A stretch of DNA of 64,000 bases from Marinobacterium rhizophilum (GTDB lineage Bacteria; Pseudomonadota; Gammaproteobacteria; Pseudomonadales; Balneatricaceae). Location of the stretch: positions 1,364,001-1,428,000 of the forward strand of contig NZ_CP073347.1 in NCBI RefSeq assembly GCF_024397915.1. The letters are read 5' to 3'. Shown here piece by piece: positions 38,218 through 48,277 of the stretch. A program made the translations under genes and the position numbers. The notes under the pieces are model-generated. The model was given only the letters and a program-made list of their open reading frames with translations. It was not told the DNA's origin and ran no database searches. Each line of letters starts with the position of its first letter. Position 1 is the first letter of the stretch.

Positions 38218-39405
38218 TTAATACTGGTAGGCGACGCTGCTGTCGGCCTGTGCGTTTGCATGAATATCCACGGGCGTGACAGCCATACCCGGCATCACCC
38301 GCAACAGGCTGTTGACCATGACGCGATCACCCGCGTTGAGCCCCTGCATCACCAGGCGCCGCTCGCCCACCGCAGCACCGAGCGTTACCGGCCGGTAAGC
38401 CACAACGTTGTTTTCATCAACGACGTAGACATACTTCTGATTCTGATTGGTCCCCAGCGAACGCTGTTCCACCAGCAGCGCCTGCGTCTGCGCCGGTGCG
38501 GCAATACGCACGCTGGCGAACATGCCTGGAATCAGGGCACCGTCCGGGTTATCGAACAGCGCCCGGGCGCGGATGGTACCGCTCTGGGTCGACAGGCGGT
38601 TATCGAACGCATGCATCTCGCCCCGGTAGACCGCCTCATCACCCGTCAGGCTAAGCGTCACCGCCAGTGGCTGATCACTGCGACTGCGCACCAGATTCAG
38701 GTAGGTTTGCTCATCCACATCGAATTCCGCGTAGAGCCGGTCACTGGACACGATGGTCGCAAGTACCGGGCCATTGGCGCCCCCTTCAACCAGATTGCCG
38801 CGGGTGACTTCGCTGCGACTGATACGCCCGCTTGTCGGCGCCTTGATATGGGCGTATTCCAGATTGAGCCTGGCGATGTCCAGCGCGGCTTCGGCGGCGT
38901 TCACATCCGCCTGGGCGACGCGATAGTCATTGTTCACCGAATCGAACTGACTTTTCGAAATCACCTTGCGGTACTCCAGGCCCTTGACCCGATCCAGCTC
39001 GACCCGGGCAAACTCGACTCGCGAACGGGCCGAAGCCAGTGCCGCCTTGGCACTGGCCACCTCTGCCGCATAGGGGCGCGGATCAATCACGTACAGGGGT
39101 TCACCCGCCTTCACAAGGCTGCCTTCGCGAAACAGAACCTGATCGAGCGTGCCGCTGACCCTGGGCCTTATCTGGACCTCTTCCACCGCTTCAAGGCGGC
39201 CGGAAAACTCACTCCAGATATTCACCGTTTCAGGTTGCAAGGTGGCCACTTGCACCTCAGGCGCCACCGGCTGTGCCTGTGCTTCGGCGCCGGCGGCATG
39301 GGATTGCTGTACGTACTCAAAGCCCGCGGCCCCGATGACCAGCATGGTGGCCGTTGTCATTACGAGGGCAATACGCCCCCTGCCTTTACCCTTGCCGTTA
39401 CCCAT
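38218..39405 (-). CDS. RND efflux periplasmic adaptor (AcrA/MexE type)
   Basis: 395-residue membrane-fusion protein: an N-terminal anchor (IALVMTTATMLVIGAAGFEYV), barrel-sandwich and lipoyl halves (VQIRPRVSGTLDQVLFREGSLVKAGEPLYVIDPRPY and IKAPTSGRISRS), a helical hairpin (95-165) and beta-barrel/MP domains. There is no lipobox, so it is anchored by the helix. It links the inner-membrane pump to an outer-membrane channel, which is not encoded here. The very N-terminus MGNGKGKGRGR is a basic repeat encoded by a G-rich microsatellite. Two TetR-type operators lie directly upstream. Confidence 0.93.
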   Translation of the reverse strand: MGNGKGKGRGRIALVMTTATMLVIGAAGFEYVQQSHAAGAEAQAQPVAPEVQVATLQPETVNIWSEFSGRLEAVEEVQIRPRVSGTLDQVLFREGSLVKAGEPLYVIDPRPYAAEVASAKAALASARSRVEFARVELDRVKGLEYRKVISKSQFDSVNNDYRVAQADVNAAEAALDIARLNLEYAHIKAPTSGRISRSEVTRGNLVEGGANGPVLATIVSSDRLYAEFDVDEQTYLNLVRSRSDQPLAVTLSLTGDEAVYRGEMHAFDNRLSTQSGTIRARALFDNPDGALIPGMFASVRIAAPAQTQALLVEQRSLGTNQNQKYVYVVDENNVVAYRPVTLGAAVGERRLVMQGLNAGDRVMVNSLLRVMPGMAVTPVDIHANAQADSSVAYQY

Positions 39406-39441
39406 TGTTCACCTCCGAACAGTGCATTCATAACCGACAAA

Positions 39442-39491
39442 CATACCGGTCGGTTTAATATGAAAGCAAGTTAAACATACCGGTTGGTATG
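39442..39491. promoter_or_regulatory. Two TetR operators before the RND adaptor gene
   Basis: CATACCGGTCGGTTTA (39442-39457) and CATACCGGTTGGTATG (39476-39491), 34 bases apart, in the promoter region of the adaptor gene. They match sites before the tetR-type gene and the pump gene. Confidence 0.8.
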
Positions 39492-39533
39492 CGTCAAGCC
39501 TGGAGTCGCCATTGATAACAAAGAAGCAAGGAA

Positions 39534-39548
39534 AGATAACGGTATAAA
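39534..39548 (+). repeat. Dispersed intergenic motif AGATAACGGTATAAA, copy 3
   Basis: First 15 bases of the 18-mer found at 1461 and 31724. It lies between the adaptor and TetR genes, after an A/G-rich stretch, as in copy 1. Confidence 0.65.
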
Positions 39549-39611
39549 TAACCCGGGACTAAACGAGCAGCGTCAAACGCGAGCCCGTTGTCAAACCAAA
39601 CGCGTACTTAC

Positions 39612-39636
39612 AAAAAAGGGCCTCAGAACGAGACCC
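39612..39636 (-). terminator. Terminator of the TetR gene
   Basis: On the minus strand GGGTCTC, loop GTTCT, GAGGCCC (one G-U pair) followed by six T residues, 19 bases after the tetR-type stop codon. It separates the regulator transcript from the adaptor gene. Confidence 0.7.
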
Positions 39637-39654
39637 CTGGAAGGCAGTCACAAC

Positions 39655-40314
39655 TTAGGCGACTTCAGCCCGTGCAGACATGGCCACCCCACGGTACTCC
39701 TGCTTGAGGTCGACCAGGCGATAAATACCATCGCGCAGATCCGCCTTGATCCGCTCGATGTCGTTGTAGATACGGCCATAGATCAGCAACCCCTGGACGT
39801 ACTGATACATCAACCGACCCAGCTGCAGGGGGTCCGGGTCGCCATTCAGCAAGCCCGCATCCTTGAGGTTCTGGATAAGGCGGACATCGTAGGCGATCTT
39901 GTGCTCCGTCATTTCCTGCGCGACCTGGCTGATCTTTTCTTCATCGCAGCCACACTGGCCACCCGAGGTAAACACCGGACAGCCCACGACCTTCTGATTC
40001 GACGCCGCACTGCAGTCGCCCTCTTTCACCTGGGCATGATTGAGAATCATGCCCACCAGGGATTCGAGCTGCTCAAGCGGGGCAAGACCGGAGTTGAAAA
40101 CCAGCTCGAGCTCCTGCTTCGTGTTCTCCCAGGCGTGCTGCACCGCAGCGTAGTACAGGTCGGCCTTGGTATCGAAGTAATGATAGAAGCTGCCCTTGGT
40201 TACCCCGGCCTGCTTGCAGATTTCGTTCACACCCACACTGGTGTAATTGCTTTGCCAAATCAGGCTCATCGCAGTACAAAGCAGCTTTTCGCGGGTATCC
40301 GTTTGCTTGCGCAT
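39655..40314 (-). CDS. TetR/AcrR family repressor of the RND pump
   Basis: 219 residues. HTH at about 8-55 (TSVGVNEICKQAGVTKGSFYHYFDTKADLYYAAV), then a helical ligand domain. Unusual for the family is a cysteine cluster C101, C112, C121, C123 (GDCSAASNQKVVGCPVF and GGQCGCDEEK), which could bind metal or react with electrophiles or oxidants. It sits between the pump and adaptor genes, and five copies of one palindromic operator lie before all three genes, making it their probable regulator. Confidence 0.9.
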   Translation of the reverse strand: MRKQTDTREKLLCTAMSLIWQSNYTSVGVNEICKQAGVTKGSFYHYFDTKADLYYAAVQHAWENTKQELELVFNSGLAPLEQLESLVGMILNHAQVKEGDCSAASNQKVVGCPVFTSGGQCGCDEEKISQVAQEMTEHKIAYDVRLIQNLKDAGLLNGDPDPLQLGRLMYQYVQGLLIYGRIYNDIERIKADLRDGIYRLVDLKQEYRGVAMSARAEVA

Positions 40315-40359
40315 AGCGATACGTGCCTCCCGACTCCTTATTATGAGTCTGAACTATAA

Positions 40360-40375
40360 CAAACCAACCGGTATG
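40360..40375. promoter_or_regulatory. TetR operator before its own gene
   Basis: CATACCGGTTGGTTTG on the minus strand, matching the pump and adaptor operators in 14 of 16 positions. It lies about 45 bases upstream of the regulator's start codon; implies autoregulation. Confidence 0.75.
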
Positions 40376-40434
40376 CCCACAAGCAGCGCAGGGTTTTACG
40401 ACCGGCGGCTACAGGGTAGCGCCGGCCTGCTGCG

Positions 40435-43400
40435 TTAGCTGGCCTGCTGCTGCGGGATACTGGCCGCACGGCGCACCCTGATACTGCGCAGCAGCACATA
40501 GAACACCGGCGTCAGAACCAGGCCAAAGAGGGTAACCCCCAGCATCCCGGCGAACACCGCGATACCCATGGCATTGCGCATCTCGGCTCCGGCCCCCGTC
40601 GACACCGCCATGGGCAAAACACCCATGATAAAGGCAAAGGACGTCATCAATATCGGCCTCAGGCGCAGGCGGCTGGCCTCAACGGCAGCGGCAATGACAC
40701 TGCGCCCCTGGTGCTCAAGCTCGCGGGCAAACTCAACAATCAAAATGGCATTTTTGGTTGCCAGCCCCATCAGCACGAACAGGCTGATCTGGGTAAAGAT
40801 GTTATTGTCTCCCCCACTGAGCCAGACACCCACCAGCGCCGACAGCATGCTCATGGGGATGATCAGCACGATGGACAGCGGCAGCAGCAGGCTTTCGTAC
40901 TGCGCCGCCAGTACCAGGAACACCAGCAGGATGACCAGCGGAATCACCAGGGTGGTGGTGTCGCCGGCGAGCATCTGCTGATAGGTCAACTCCGTCCACT
41001 CGTACTTCATGCCCGCAGGCAGCGTTTCCTCGAGGATACGCGTCATCGCATCCTGCGCCTGCCCGGACGAATACCCGGGTGCCGCACTGCCGTTCAGGTC
41101 TGCGGCCCGAAAGGCGTTGTAGCGCTGAGCGGCTTCAGGCCCGAAGGTTTCACTGAGGCGCACAATCGAACCCAGGGGCACCATTTCACCCTCACTGTTG
41201 CGCACTTTGAGGCGAAGAATATCCTCTGGCGAGTCCCGGAACTCCTTGTCGGCCTGCGCAATAACCTGGTATGTACGCCCGAACTGATTGAAATCATTGA
41301 TATAAATAGACCCAAGGTAGGTCTGCATGCTGTCGAAGACTTCGCTGATATTCAGTCCCAACTGCTTGGCCCGGGTGCGATCCAGGTCGGCGTAGAGCTG
41401 CGGCACATTGATCTTGTAGCTGGAAAAAACGCCCGCCAGCTCCGGTGCCGAGCGCGCCTTGGCCTGCACGTCCTCCAGCACCTTCTGCAGCGCCTCGTAA
41501 CCCTGGTCGGTACGGTCCTCTATCTGCAGCTTGAAACCTCCAATCGTCCCAAGCCCTGGTACCGGCGGCGGCGGGAATATGGCAACAAAGCCCTCTTCGA
41601 TCGCGTTGTACTGCTGCTGCAGTTGCTGGCTGATGCCAAAAGCAGAAAGTGATGGGTCCGTGCGCTGGTCGAAATCTTCCAGTGTTACGAACACGATGCC
41701 GGCACTGGGGCTGTTGATGAAGCCATTGATCGACAGACCCGGGAAGGCAACCGCACTGGCAACGCCGGGGGTCTTGAGAGCCAGGTCACTCATTTCCCGA
41801 ATGACGGACTCGGTACGATCCAGGGTGGCACCGTCCGGCAACTGTGCAAAGCTCACAAGGTATTGCTTGTCCTGGGTCGGTACAAAACCTGCTGGTACCG
41901 CCTGGAAGATTCCGTAGGTTGCAACCAGCAGCAACGCATAGGCCATCATGCCCAGCCCCTTGCGCCGCACCACACCGCCAACGCCATTGGCATAACCCTC
42001 GGATGCACGGCGGAAGAAGCGGTTGAACAGGCCAAAGAAACGCCCGAACACGCGCTCCATCAGGCGGCTTAACCAGTCTTTTGATTCACCTTCGGGCTTG
42101 AGCAGCAGGCGCGCCAGCGCGGGACTCAGGGTCAGGGAATTGATGGCCGAGATTACCGTCGAGATCGCAATGGTCAGGGCGAACTGGCGATAGAACTGCC
42201 CGGTGAGCCCGCTGATCATTGCAATGGGCACGAACACGGCCAGCAGCACCAGGGTGGTCGCCACGATGGGGCCGGTAACTTCGCGCATGGCCTTGATGGT
42301 TGCCTCGCGCGGCGAGAGGCCATCGGAAATATTACGTTCCACGTTTTCGACCACGATGATGGCATCATCCACCACGATACCGATGGCCAGAATGAGGCCG
42401 AACAGGGTCAGGACGTTAATCGAAAAACCGAACAGGTACATCAGCGCAAAGGTACCGACTATGGATACCGGCACCGCCAGCAGCGGAATCACCGATGCGC
42501 GCCAGGACTGCAGGAACACCACGACCACCAGCACCACCAGTGCCACCGCTTCGAGCAGGGTCTTGATAACCGCATTGATCGAGCCCTTCACGAACACCGT
42601 CGGGTCGTACACCACATCGAAATCGACGCCCTCGGGGAAGGTTTTCTTCAGTTCGGCCATCGTCGCCCGCACGTCGCGGGAGATATTCAGCGCATTGGCA
42701 CCGGGGGCGGCAAAGATCGGCACTGCCACCGCTTCCTTGTTGTTCAGCAGGGAGCGCAGGGCGTACTCGGAGGCGCCAAGCTCGACCGAGGCCACATCGC
42801 TCAGGCGCGTAACCTGACCCTGCTTGCTGGTACGAATAATGATGTTATTGAATGCCTCCGGGCTTTCCAGTCGCCCCTGCGCATTAACGGGCAACTGCAG
42901 CTGGGTCACATCCGCGTAGGGTGCTCCACCGATCATGCCGGCGGCCACCTGCACGTTCTGCTCGCGCACGGCATTAATGACATCGGTCGCGGTCAGGTTA
43001 CGCTCGGCAATCTTGTCAGGGTTGAGCCAGATCCGCATGGCGTAGTCACCCGAACCAAACAGGCGCACCTGGCCGACACCGCGAATGCGCGCCAGCTCAT
43101 CCTTGACGTTCAGCACCGCGTAGTTGCGCAGATAGAGCATGTCGTAGCGGTCATTGGGCGACGTCAGATGCACCACCATGGTGAGATCCGGGTTGCTCTT
43201 GATCGTTGTCACGCCGAGCTGTCGCGTCACCTCGGGCAGGCGCGGCAATGCCTGGGACACCCGGTTCTGTACCAGCTGCTGGGCCAGGTCCGGGTCCGTG
43301 CCGATCTCGAAGGTGACCGTCAGGGTCATGCGGCCATCCGTGGTGGACTGGGAGTACAGGTACAGCATGTTCTCCACACCATTGATCTGCTCTTCCAGCG

Positions 43401-43596
43401 GCGTCGCCACGGTTTCCGCGATCACCTTGGGATTGGCACCCGGAAAACTGGCGCTTACGACGATCGACGGAGGGGTGACCTCCGGGTATTCGGACACCGG
43501 CAGCTGAAAGACCGCCAGCAGACCGGCAAGAAAAATCAGCACCGACAGCACGCCGGCGAAGACCGGCCGGTCGATAAAGAATTTCGACAAATTCAT
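40435..43596 (-). CDS. RND multidrug efflux permease (AcrB/MexF type)
   Basis: 1053-residue inner-membrane proton-driven pump of the HAE1 family. It starts MNLSKFFIDRPVFAGVLSVLIFLAGLL; proton-relay acids lie in GIVVDDAIIVVENVERN and the relay lysine in LMGLATKNAILIVEFARE. Twelve membrane helices and two large periplasmic loops are present, consistent with a drug/proton antiporter trimer. The ATG at 43596 is chosen as the conserved start. Gene order is unusual, with the regulator between permease and adaptor. Two operators lie upstream. Confidence 0.95.
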   Translation of the reverse strand: MNLSKFFIDRPVFAGVLSVLIFLAGLLAVFQLPVSEYPEVTPPSIVVSASFPGANPKVIAETVATPLEEQINGVENMLYLYSQSTTDGRMTLTVTFEIGTDPDLAQQLVQNRVSQALPRLPEVTRQLGVTTIKSNPDLTMVVHLTSPNDRYDMLYLRNYAVLNVKDELARIRGVGQVRLFGSGDYAMRIWLNPDKIAERNLTATDVINAVREQNVQVAAGMIGGAPYADVTQLQLPVNAQGRLESPEAFNNIIIRTSKQGQVTRLSDVASVELGASEYALRSLLNNKEAVAVPIFAAPGANALNISRDVRATMAELKKTFPEGVDFDVVYDPTVFVKGSINAVIKTLLEAVALVVLVVVVFLQSWRASVIPLLAVPVSIVGTFALMYLFGFSINVLTLFGLILAIGIVVDDAIIVVENVERNISDGLSPREATIKAMREVTGPIVATTLVLLAVFVPIAMISGLTGQFYRQFALTIAISTVISAINSLTLSPALARLLLKPEGESKDWLSRLMERVFGRFFGLFNRFFRRASEGYANGVGGVVRRKGLGMMAYALLLVATYGIFQAVPAGFVPTQDKQYLVSFAQLPDGATLDRTESVIREMSDLALKTPGVASAVAFPGLSINGFINSPSAGIVFVTLEDFDQRTDPSLSAFGISQQLQQQYNAIEEGFVAIFPPPPVPGLGTIGGFKLQIEDRTDQGYEALQKVLEDVQAKARSAPELAGVFSSYKINVPQLYADLDRTRAKQLGLNISEVFDSMQTYLGSIYINDFNQFGRTYQVIAQADKEFRDSPEDILRLKVRNSEGEMVPLGSIVRLSETFGPEAAQRYNAFRAADLNGSAAPGYSSGQAQDAMTRILEETLPAGMKYEWTELTYQQMLAGDTTTLVIPLVILLVFLVLAAQYESLLLPLSIVLIIPMSMLSALVGVWLSGGDNNIFTQISLFVLMGLATKNAILIVEFARELEHQGRSVIAAAVEASRLRLRPILMTSFAFIMGVLPMAVSTGAGAEMRNAMGIAVFAGMLGVTLFGLVLTPVFYVLLRSIRVRRAASIPQQQAS

Positions 43597-43694
43597 GTTG
43601 AGCCCTATCCAAGGTTTGGCCATTTTCGAACCCGCCCGATGCCTGTCGGTCAACGTCAGCGGCATAACCACAACACTGCCGGACTCGTACTAGG

Positions 43695-43739
43695 CATACC
43701 GGTTGGTATGTTGCGCATCTAAACATACCGATTGGTCTA
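43695..43739. promoter_or_regulatory. Two TetR operators before the RND permease gene
   Basis: CATACCGGTTGGTATG (43695-43710, identical to the site at 39476) and CATACCGATTGGTCTA (43724-43739), 29 bases apart. The rest of the 43597-44023 gap shows no gene. Confidence 0.8.
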
Positions 43740-44023
43740 GTGTCAACCCGAGACGTCGCAACCGCACGGACCCGGCGCGGCACAAATTTGACCAGTCGCC
43801 CCCGCTTCCGCCGCGATCTGGTACTAAACTCGGCACTGTCGCATCTGCTAGGCTGCATGCATCAGCGCCCCTGTGTGCATGAACACATAAGCGAGACTGA
43901 GCGCCAAAGCCCTGGCGGGTTACTGAAAGGCGTTGGCGAGACAGCCAGTTTTTCAACAGCCTTTTGCGCCCCGCGCGGCGCGGGCGAGCCTGTGATGCCG
44001 TTACCTAGTGAAGGAGGATAATC

Positions 44024-45151
44024 ATGCCCGGTCTTTTACCCGATGTTGATCCAGAGGGATTGCTTGAGTACTCGGTGGTCTACACGGACCGCTCACTGAA
44101 CCACATGTCCCGCGCCTTCCAGGGCGTCATGAAAGATATCTCCGACACCCTCAAAGACGTCTACAACGCGCATTCAGCGATCATCGTGCCTGGCAGCGGC
44201 ACCTTTGGCATGGAGGCGGTTGCACGCCAGTTCGCCGGCGGGCAGAAATGCCTGGTGATCCGCAACGGCTGGTTCAGCTACCGCTGGACCCAGATATTCG
44301 AAATGGGGAATATCCCGTGCGAGTCGCTGGTTTTCAAGGCTAGGCCCACCCAGAAAGCCCCGCAATCACCCTTCGCACCGGCCCCCATTGATGAGGTTGT
44401 GGCCGCCATCCACGACCAGAAACCGGCGCTGGTGTTTTCCCCCCATGTCGAGACATCCTCCGGCATGTTGCTGCCAGATGACTATATTCGCGCCCTGTCC
44501 GATGCCGTGCACGAGGTCGGCGGCCTGCTGGTGATCGACTGCATCGCCTCCGGCACCCTGTGGCTCGACATGCAGGCGACCGGAGCGGACGTGCTGGTCA
44601 GCGCGCCCCAGAAAGGCTGGAGCGGCTCTCCCTGCTGCGCCATGGTGATGCTCAGCCAAAAGGCCCGGGAACATATAGACACCACCACCAGCAGCAGCTT
44701 CGCCTGTGATCTGCGCAAATGGCTGCAGATCATGGAAGCCTACGAAGGCGGCGCCCATGCCTACCACGCCACCATGCCGACGGACGCCCTCACCCGCCTG
44801 CGTGATGTCATGCTGGAAACCCGCGAGTACGGTTTTGCGGACGTACGGGAAGAACAGATCGAACTGGGCCTGCGCGTGCGGGCGCTGCTGGAGCGCAAGG
44901 GCTTTGCCAGTGTTGCAGCAGCCGGCTTTCAGGCGCCGGGCGTGGTGGTCAGCTATACCCGCGACAGCGCTCTGCAGAACGGCAGCAAGTTCCTGGCAGC
45001 AGGCCTGCAGATTGCCGCTGGCGTACCGCTGATGTGCGACGAGCCTGAAGACTTCCAGACCTTCCGCCTTGGCCTTTTCGGACTGGACAAGCTGCATAAC
45101 CCGGAGCGCACCGTTGCCGCCCTCGAACAGGCACTGGACAAGGTTCTTTAG
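44024..45151 (+). CDS. Class V PLP-dependent aminotransferase (alanine/serine-glyoxylate type)
   Basis: 375 residues, fold type I aminotransferase of the alanine-glyoxylate/serine-glyoxylate group. The PLP lysine is K197 in VSAPQKGWSGSPCC, the cofactor Asp lies in LLVIDCIASG, and GSGTFGMEAVARQF near residue 58 binds the phosphate. AAGGAGG precedes the ATG. Given the glyoxylate genes in the window, glyoxylate is a likely amino acceptor (forming glycine), but the amino donor is not clear; (S)-ureidoglycine-glyoxylate aminotransferase is an alternative. Stand-alone gene. Confidence 0.8.
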   Translation: MPGLLPDVDPEGLLEYSVVYTDRSLNHMSRAFQGVMKDISDTLKDVYNAHSAIIVPGSGTFGMEAVARQFAGGQKCLVIRNGWFSYRWTQIFEMGNIPCESLVFKARPTQKAPQSPFAPAPIDEVVAAIHDQKPALVFSPHVETSSGMLLPDDYIRALSDAVHEVGGLLVIDCIASGTLWLDMQATGADVLVSAPQKGWSGSPCCAMVMLSQKAREHIDTTTSSSFACDLRKWLQIMEAYEGGAHAYHATMPTDALTRLRDVMLETREYGFADVREEQIELGLRVRALLERKGFASVAAAGFQAPGVVVSYTRDSALQNGSKFLAAGLQIAAGVPLMCDEPEDFQTFRLGLFGLDKLHNPERTVAALEQALDKVL

Positions 45152-45162
45152 TGATCACAACG

Positions 45163-45189
45163 CCCGCTGCGTCGTGCCGGCGCAGCGGG
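45163..45189 (+). terminator. Possible hairpin terminator after the aminotransferase gene
   Basis: CCCGCTGCG, nine-base loop, CGCAGCGGG, 11 bases after the stop codon. There is no T run, so termination here is uncertain. The rest of the gap up to acnB (to 45544) is AT-rich around 45260-45370 and probably carries the acnB promoter. Confidence 0.4.
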
Positions 45190-45544
45190 CACAACCCGCC
45201 CTTCAGCGGCCACGACAGCTAGGCGCCAGCGCTCCTGCGACGACGCTAAGTCATTGATGTGTGTTTATTCGACACCCACTATAAGCAGCCTAAATGTTTA
45301 ACATAAGCTGGCAACTATACTACGTATCTTATTGTTTTTATTATTATTCATACCTATTAAGACACCTCGCTACGGCCTTCGCTACAGCCTCCGGATTGTC
45401 GACACATCTTAACTTGAGACCCGCTTTAGGCTAAAATGGCGCCCGCCAATGAACAATCGAAAGCGAGTCGACACACCGCCAAGGCCGCAATAGAGACGCA
45501 TTACAAAGGTCTTGGCAGAAGCGACAACTGATGAGGGCTATATC

Positions 45545-48142
45545 GTGCTTGAAGCATATCGCAAACATGTAGAAGAACGCGCCCAGGAAGGCATCCCGCC
45601 GAAGCCCCTGGATCCGGAACAGACCGCAGCCCTGATTGAACTGCTTAAAGCCCCCCCTGCCGGTGAAGAAGAAACACTGCTGAGCCTGCTCAGTGATCGT
45701 GTACCCGCAGGTGTTGACCAGGCCGCCTATGTTAAAGCCGGCTTCCTGGCCGCCATCACCACCGGAGAAGCCTCTTCTCCGCTGATCGACGCTACCAAGG
45801 CGACCGAACTGCTGGGCACCATGCTCGGTGGCTACAACATCCAGCCGCTGATCGCCTGCCTGGACAACGAAGCCCTGGGCGCTACCGCCGCCAAGGCGCT
45901 GTCCCACACCCTGCTGATGTTTGATGCCTTCCACGATGTGCAGGAAAAGGCTGAAGCCGGCAACGCCTTCGCCAAGCAGGTACTGCAGTCCTGGGCAGAC
46001 GGCGAATGGTTCACCAGCAAGCCTGAAGTCGCTGAAAAGATCACCGTATCCGTCTTCAAGGTACCCGGCGAAACCAACACCGATGACCTGTCACCGGCCC
46101 CGGATGCCTGGTCGCGCCCGGACATCCCGCTGCATGCCAATGCCATGCTGAAAATGGCCCGCGAAGGTATCGAGCCGGTCAAGCAGGGCGAAACCGGCCC
46201 GCTGCCCCAGATCGAAGCCATCAAGGCCAAGGGCTTCCCCGTTGCCTACGTTGGCGATGTGGTCGGCACCGGTTCGTCACGCAAGTCCGCCACCAACTCC
46301 GTGCTCTGGTTCTTCGGTGACGACATCCCCCACGTGCCGAACAAGCGCGCCGGCGGTTACTGCTTCGGCAACAAGATCGCCCCCATCTTCTACAACACCA
46401 TGGAAGATGCCGGCGCCCTGCCGATCGAAATGCCGGTCGACAAGCTGAACATGGGCGACGTGATCGACGTTTACCCCTATGAAGGCGTGGTCAAGAACCA
46501 CGATACCGGCGAAGAACTCTGCCGCTTCGGCCTCAAGACCCAGGTCCTGCTGGACGAAGTGCGCGCCGGCGGCCGTATTCCGCTGATCATCGGCCGCGGT
46601 CTGACTGACCGTGCCCGTCAGGCCCTGGGCCTGGCACCGGCCGACCTGTTCCGCACACCGGAACAGCCGGCTGACACCGGCAAAGGCTACACCCTGGCAC
46701 AGAAGATGGTCGGCAAGGCCTGCAACATGGAAGGCGTACGCCCTGGCATGTACTGCGAGCCGAAGATGACCACCGTCGGTTCCCAGGACACCACGGGCCC
46801 CATGACCCGTGACGAGCTGAAAGACCTGGCGTGCCTGGGCTTCTCCGCCGACCTGACCATGCAGTCGTTCTGCCACACCTCGGCTTACCCCAAGCCGGTT
46901 GACGTTAACACCCACCACACCCTGCCGGACTTCATCATGAACCGCGGCGGCGTATCCCTGCGCCCGGGCGACGGTGTTATCCACTCCTGGCTGAACCGCA
47001 TGCTGCTGCCGGATACCGTCGGCACCGGTGGTGACTCCCACACCCGCTTCCCGCTGGGCATTTCCTTCCCGGCCGGTTCCGGCCTGGTTGCCTTTGCCGC
47101 CGCCACCGGCGTTATGCCGCTGGACATGCCGGAATCCATTCTGGTGCGCTTCAAGGGCGAAATGCAGCCGGGCATCACCCTGCGCGACCTGGTTCACGCC
47201 ATTCCGTACTACGGCATCAAGCAGGGCCTGCTGACCGTTGCCAAGGCTGGCAAGATCAACGCCTTCTCCGGCCGCGTACTGGAAATCGAAGGTCTGGAGA
47301 ACCTGACCGTCGAGCAGGCTTTCGAGCTGTCTGACGCCTCTGCAGAACGCTCCGCTGCCGGCTGCACCATCACCCTGTCTGATGATTCGGTTTCCGAGTA
47401 CCTGCAGTCCAACATCGTCATGCTCAAGTGGATGATTGCTGAAGGCTACGGCGACGTGCGCACCATTTCCCGTCGCATCAAGGCGATGGAAGAATGGCTC
47501 GCCAACCCGACCCAGATGCGTGCCGATGCCGACGCCGAATACGCGGAAATCATCGAGATCGACCTGGCCGAGATCAAGGAGCCCATCCTGTGCGCGCCGA
47601 ACGATCCGGACGATGCCCGCCTGCTGTCTGAAGTCGCTGGCCAGAAGATCGACGAAGTCTTCGTCGGCTCCTGCATGACCAACATCGGTCACTTCCGTGC
47701 CGCCGGCAAGCTGCTGGAAAGCGCGGGCCAGTCCCTGCCGACGCGCATGTGGATTGCACCGCCGACCAAGATGGATGCCGCCCAGCTGACCGAAGAAGGC
47801 TACTACAACATCTTCGGCCGCGCGGGCGCCCGCATCGAAACACCGGGATGCTCGCTGTGCATGGGTAACCAGGCACGCGTGGCGGACGCCTCGACCGTTG
47901 TCTCCACCTCGACGCGTAACTTCCCCAACCGCCTGGGTAACGGCGCCAATGTCTACCTGGCATCGGCAGAGCTGGCATCCATCGCCGCGGTTATCGGCAA
48001 GCTACCAAGCGTGGACGAGTACATGGAGTACGCGCAGCGTATCAACAGCATGTCCGGCGACATCTACCGCTACCTGAACTTCCATCAGATGGAAAAGTAC
48101 GTCAAATCCGCCTCCAGCGTGATTGCGACCGTCGAAGCCTGA
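45545..48142 (+). CDS. acnB: Aconitate hydratase B
   Basis: TCA-cycle enzyme interconverting citrate and isocitrate, also 2-methylisocitrate in some bacteria. 865 residues, the same as E. coli AcnB. Order: N-terminal HEAT-like domain, swivel domain 4 ([23 protein letters not shown]) and the three Fe-S domains, with cluster cysteines in [10 protein letters not shown] and [14 protein letters not shown]. The start is GTG at 45545 with GAGGG upstream: it gives the family's N-terminus ([15 protein letters not shown]) and exact length, whereas an upstream TTG would add 11 unrelated residues. Confidence 0.96.
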   Translation: MLEAYRKHVEERAQEGIPPKPLDPEQTAALIELLKAPPAGEEETLLSLLSDRVPAGVDQAAYVKAGFLAAITTGEASSPLIDATKATELLGTMLGGYNIQPLIACLDNEALGATAAKALSHTLLMFDAFHDVQEKAEAGNAFAKQVLQSWADGEWFTSKPEVAEKITVSVFKVPGETNTDDLSPAPDAWSRPDIPLHANAMLKMAREGIEPVKQGETGPLPQIEAIKAKGFPVAYVGDVVGTGSSRKSATNSVLWFFGDDIPHVPNKRAGGYCFGNKIAPIFYNTMEDAGALPIEMPVDKLNMGDVIDVYPYEGVVKNHDTGEELCRFGLKTQVLLDEVRAGGRIPLIIGRGLTDRARQALGLAPADLFRTPEQPADTGKGYTLAQKMVGKACNMEGVRPGMYCEPKMTTVGSQDTTGPMTRDELKDLACLGFSADLTMQSFCHTSAYPKPVDVNTHHTLPDFIMNRGGVSLRPGDGVIHSWLNRMLLPDTVGTGGDSHTRFPLGISFPAGSGLVAFAAATGVMPLDMPESILVRFKGEMQPGITLRDLVHAIPYYGIKQGLLTVAKAGKINAFSGRVLEIEGLENLTVEQAFELSDASAERSAAGCTITLSDDSVSEYLQSNIVMLKWMIAEGYGDVRTISRRIKAMEEWLANPTQMRADADAEYAEIIEIDLAEIKEPILCAPNDPDDARLLSEVAGQKIDEVFVGSCMTNIGHFRAAGKLLESAGQSLPTRMWIAPPTKMDAAQLTEEGYYNIFGRAGARIETPGCSLCMGNQARVADASTVVSTSTRNFPNRLGNGANVYLASAELASIAAVIGKLPSVDEYMEYAQRINSMSGDIYRYLNFHQMEKYVKSASSVIATVEA

Positions 48143-48164
48143 TTGCCCCCGGCATCTAGCTGAC

Positions 48165-48192
48165 AAAAACCCTGCTCCGGCAGGGTTTTTTT
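48165..48192 (+). terminator. Terminator of acnB
   Basis: AAAAACCCTGC, loop TCCG, GCAGGGTTTTTTT: an 11-bp stem with a T run, 22 bases after the stop codon. Confidence 0.92.
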
Positions 48193-48277
48193 ATGTTCAG
48201 GATGAACGGTATGCCGTGGGCGCATGGGTGCGCAGGAACGGCCTGAAACATGGACGTATTTATCCTGCGGGTACAGG

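Noticed and set aside
45512..45544. TTG start for acnB 11 codons upstream
   Set aside because: GTG at 45545 gives the family N-terminus, correct length of 865 residues and a ribosome binding site.
46277..47692. 471-codon minus-strand open frame opposite acnB
   Set aside because: Glycine/valine-rich shadow of a highly expressed GC-rich gene.
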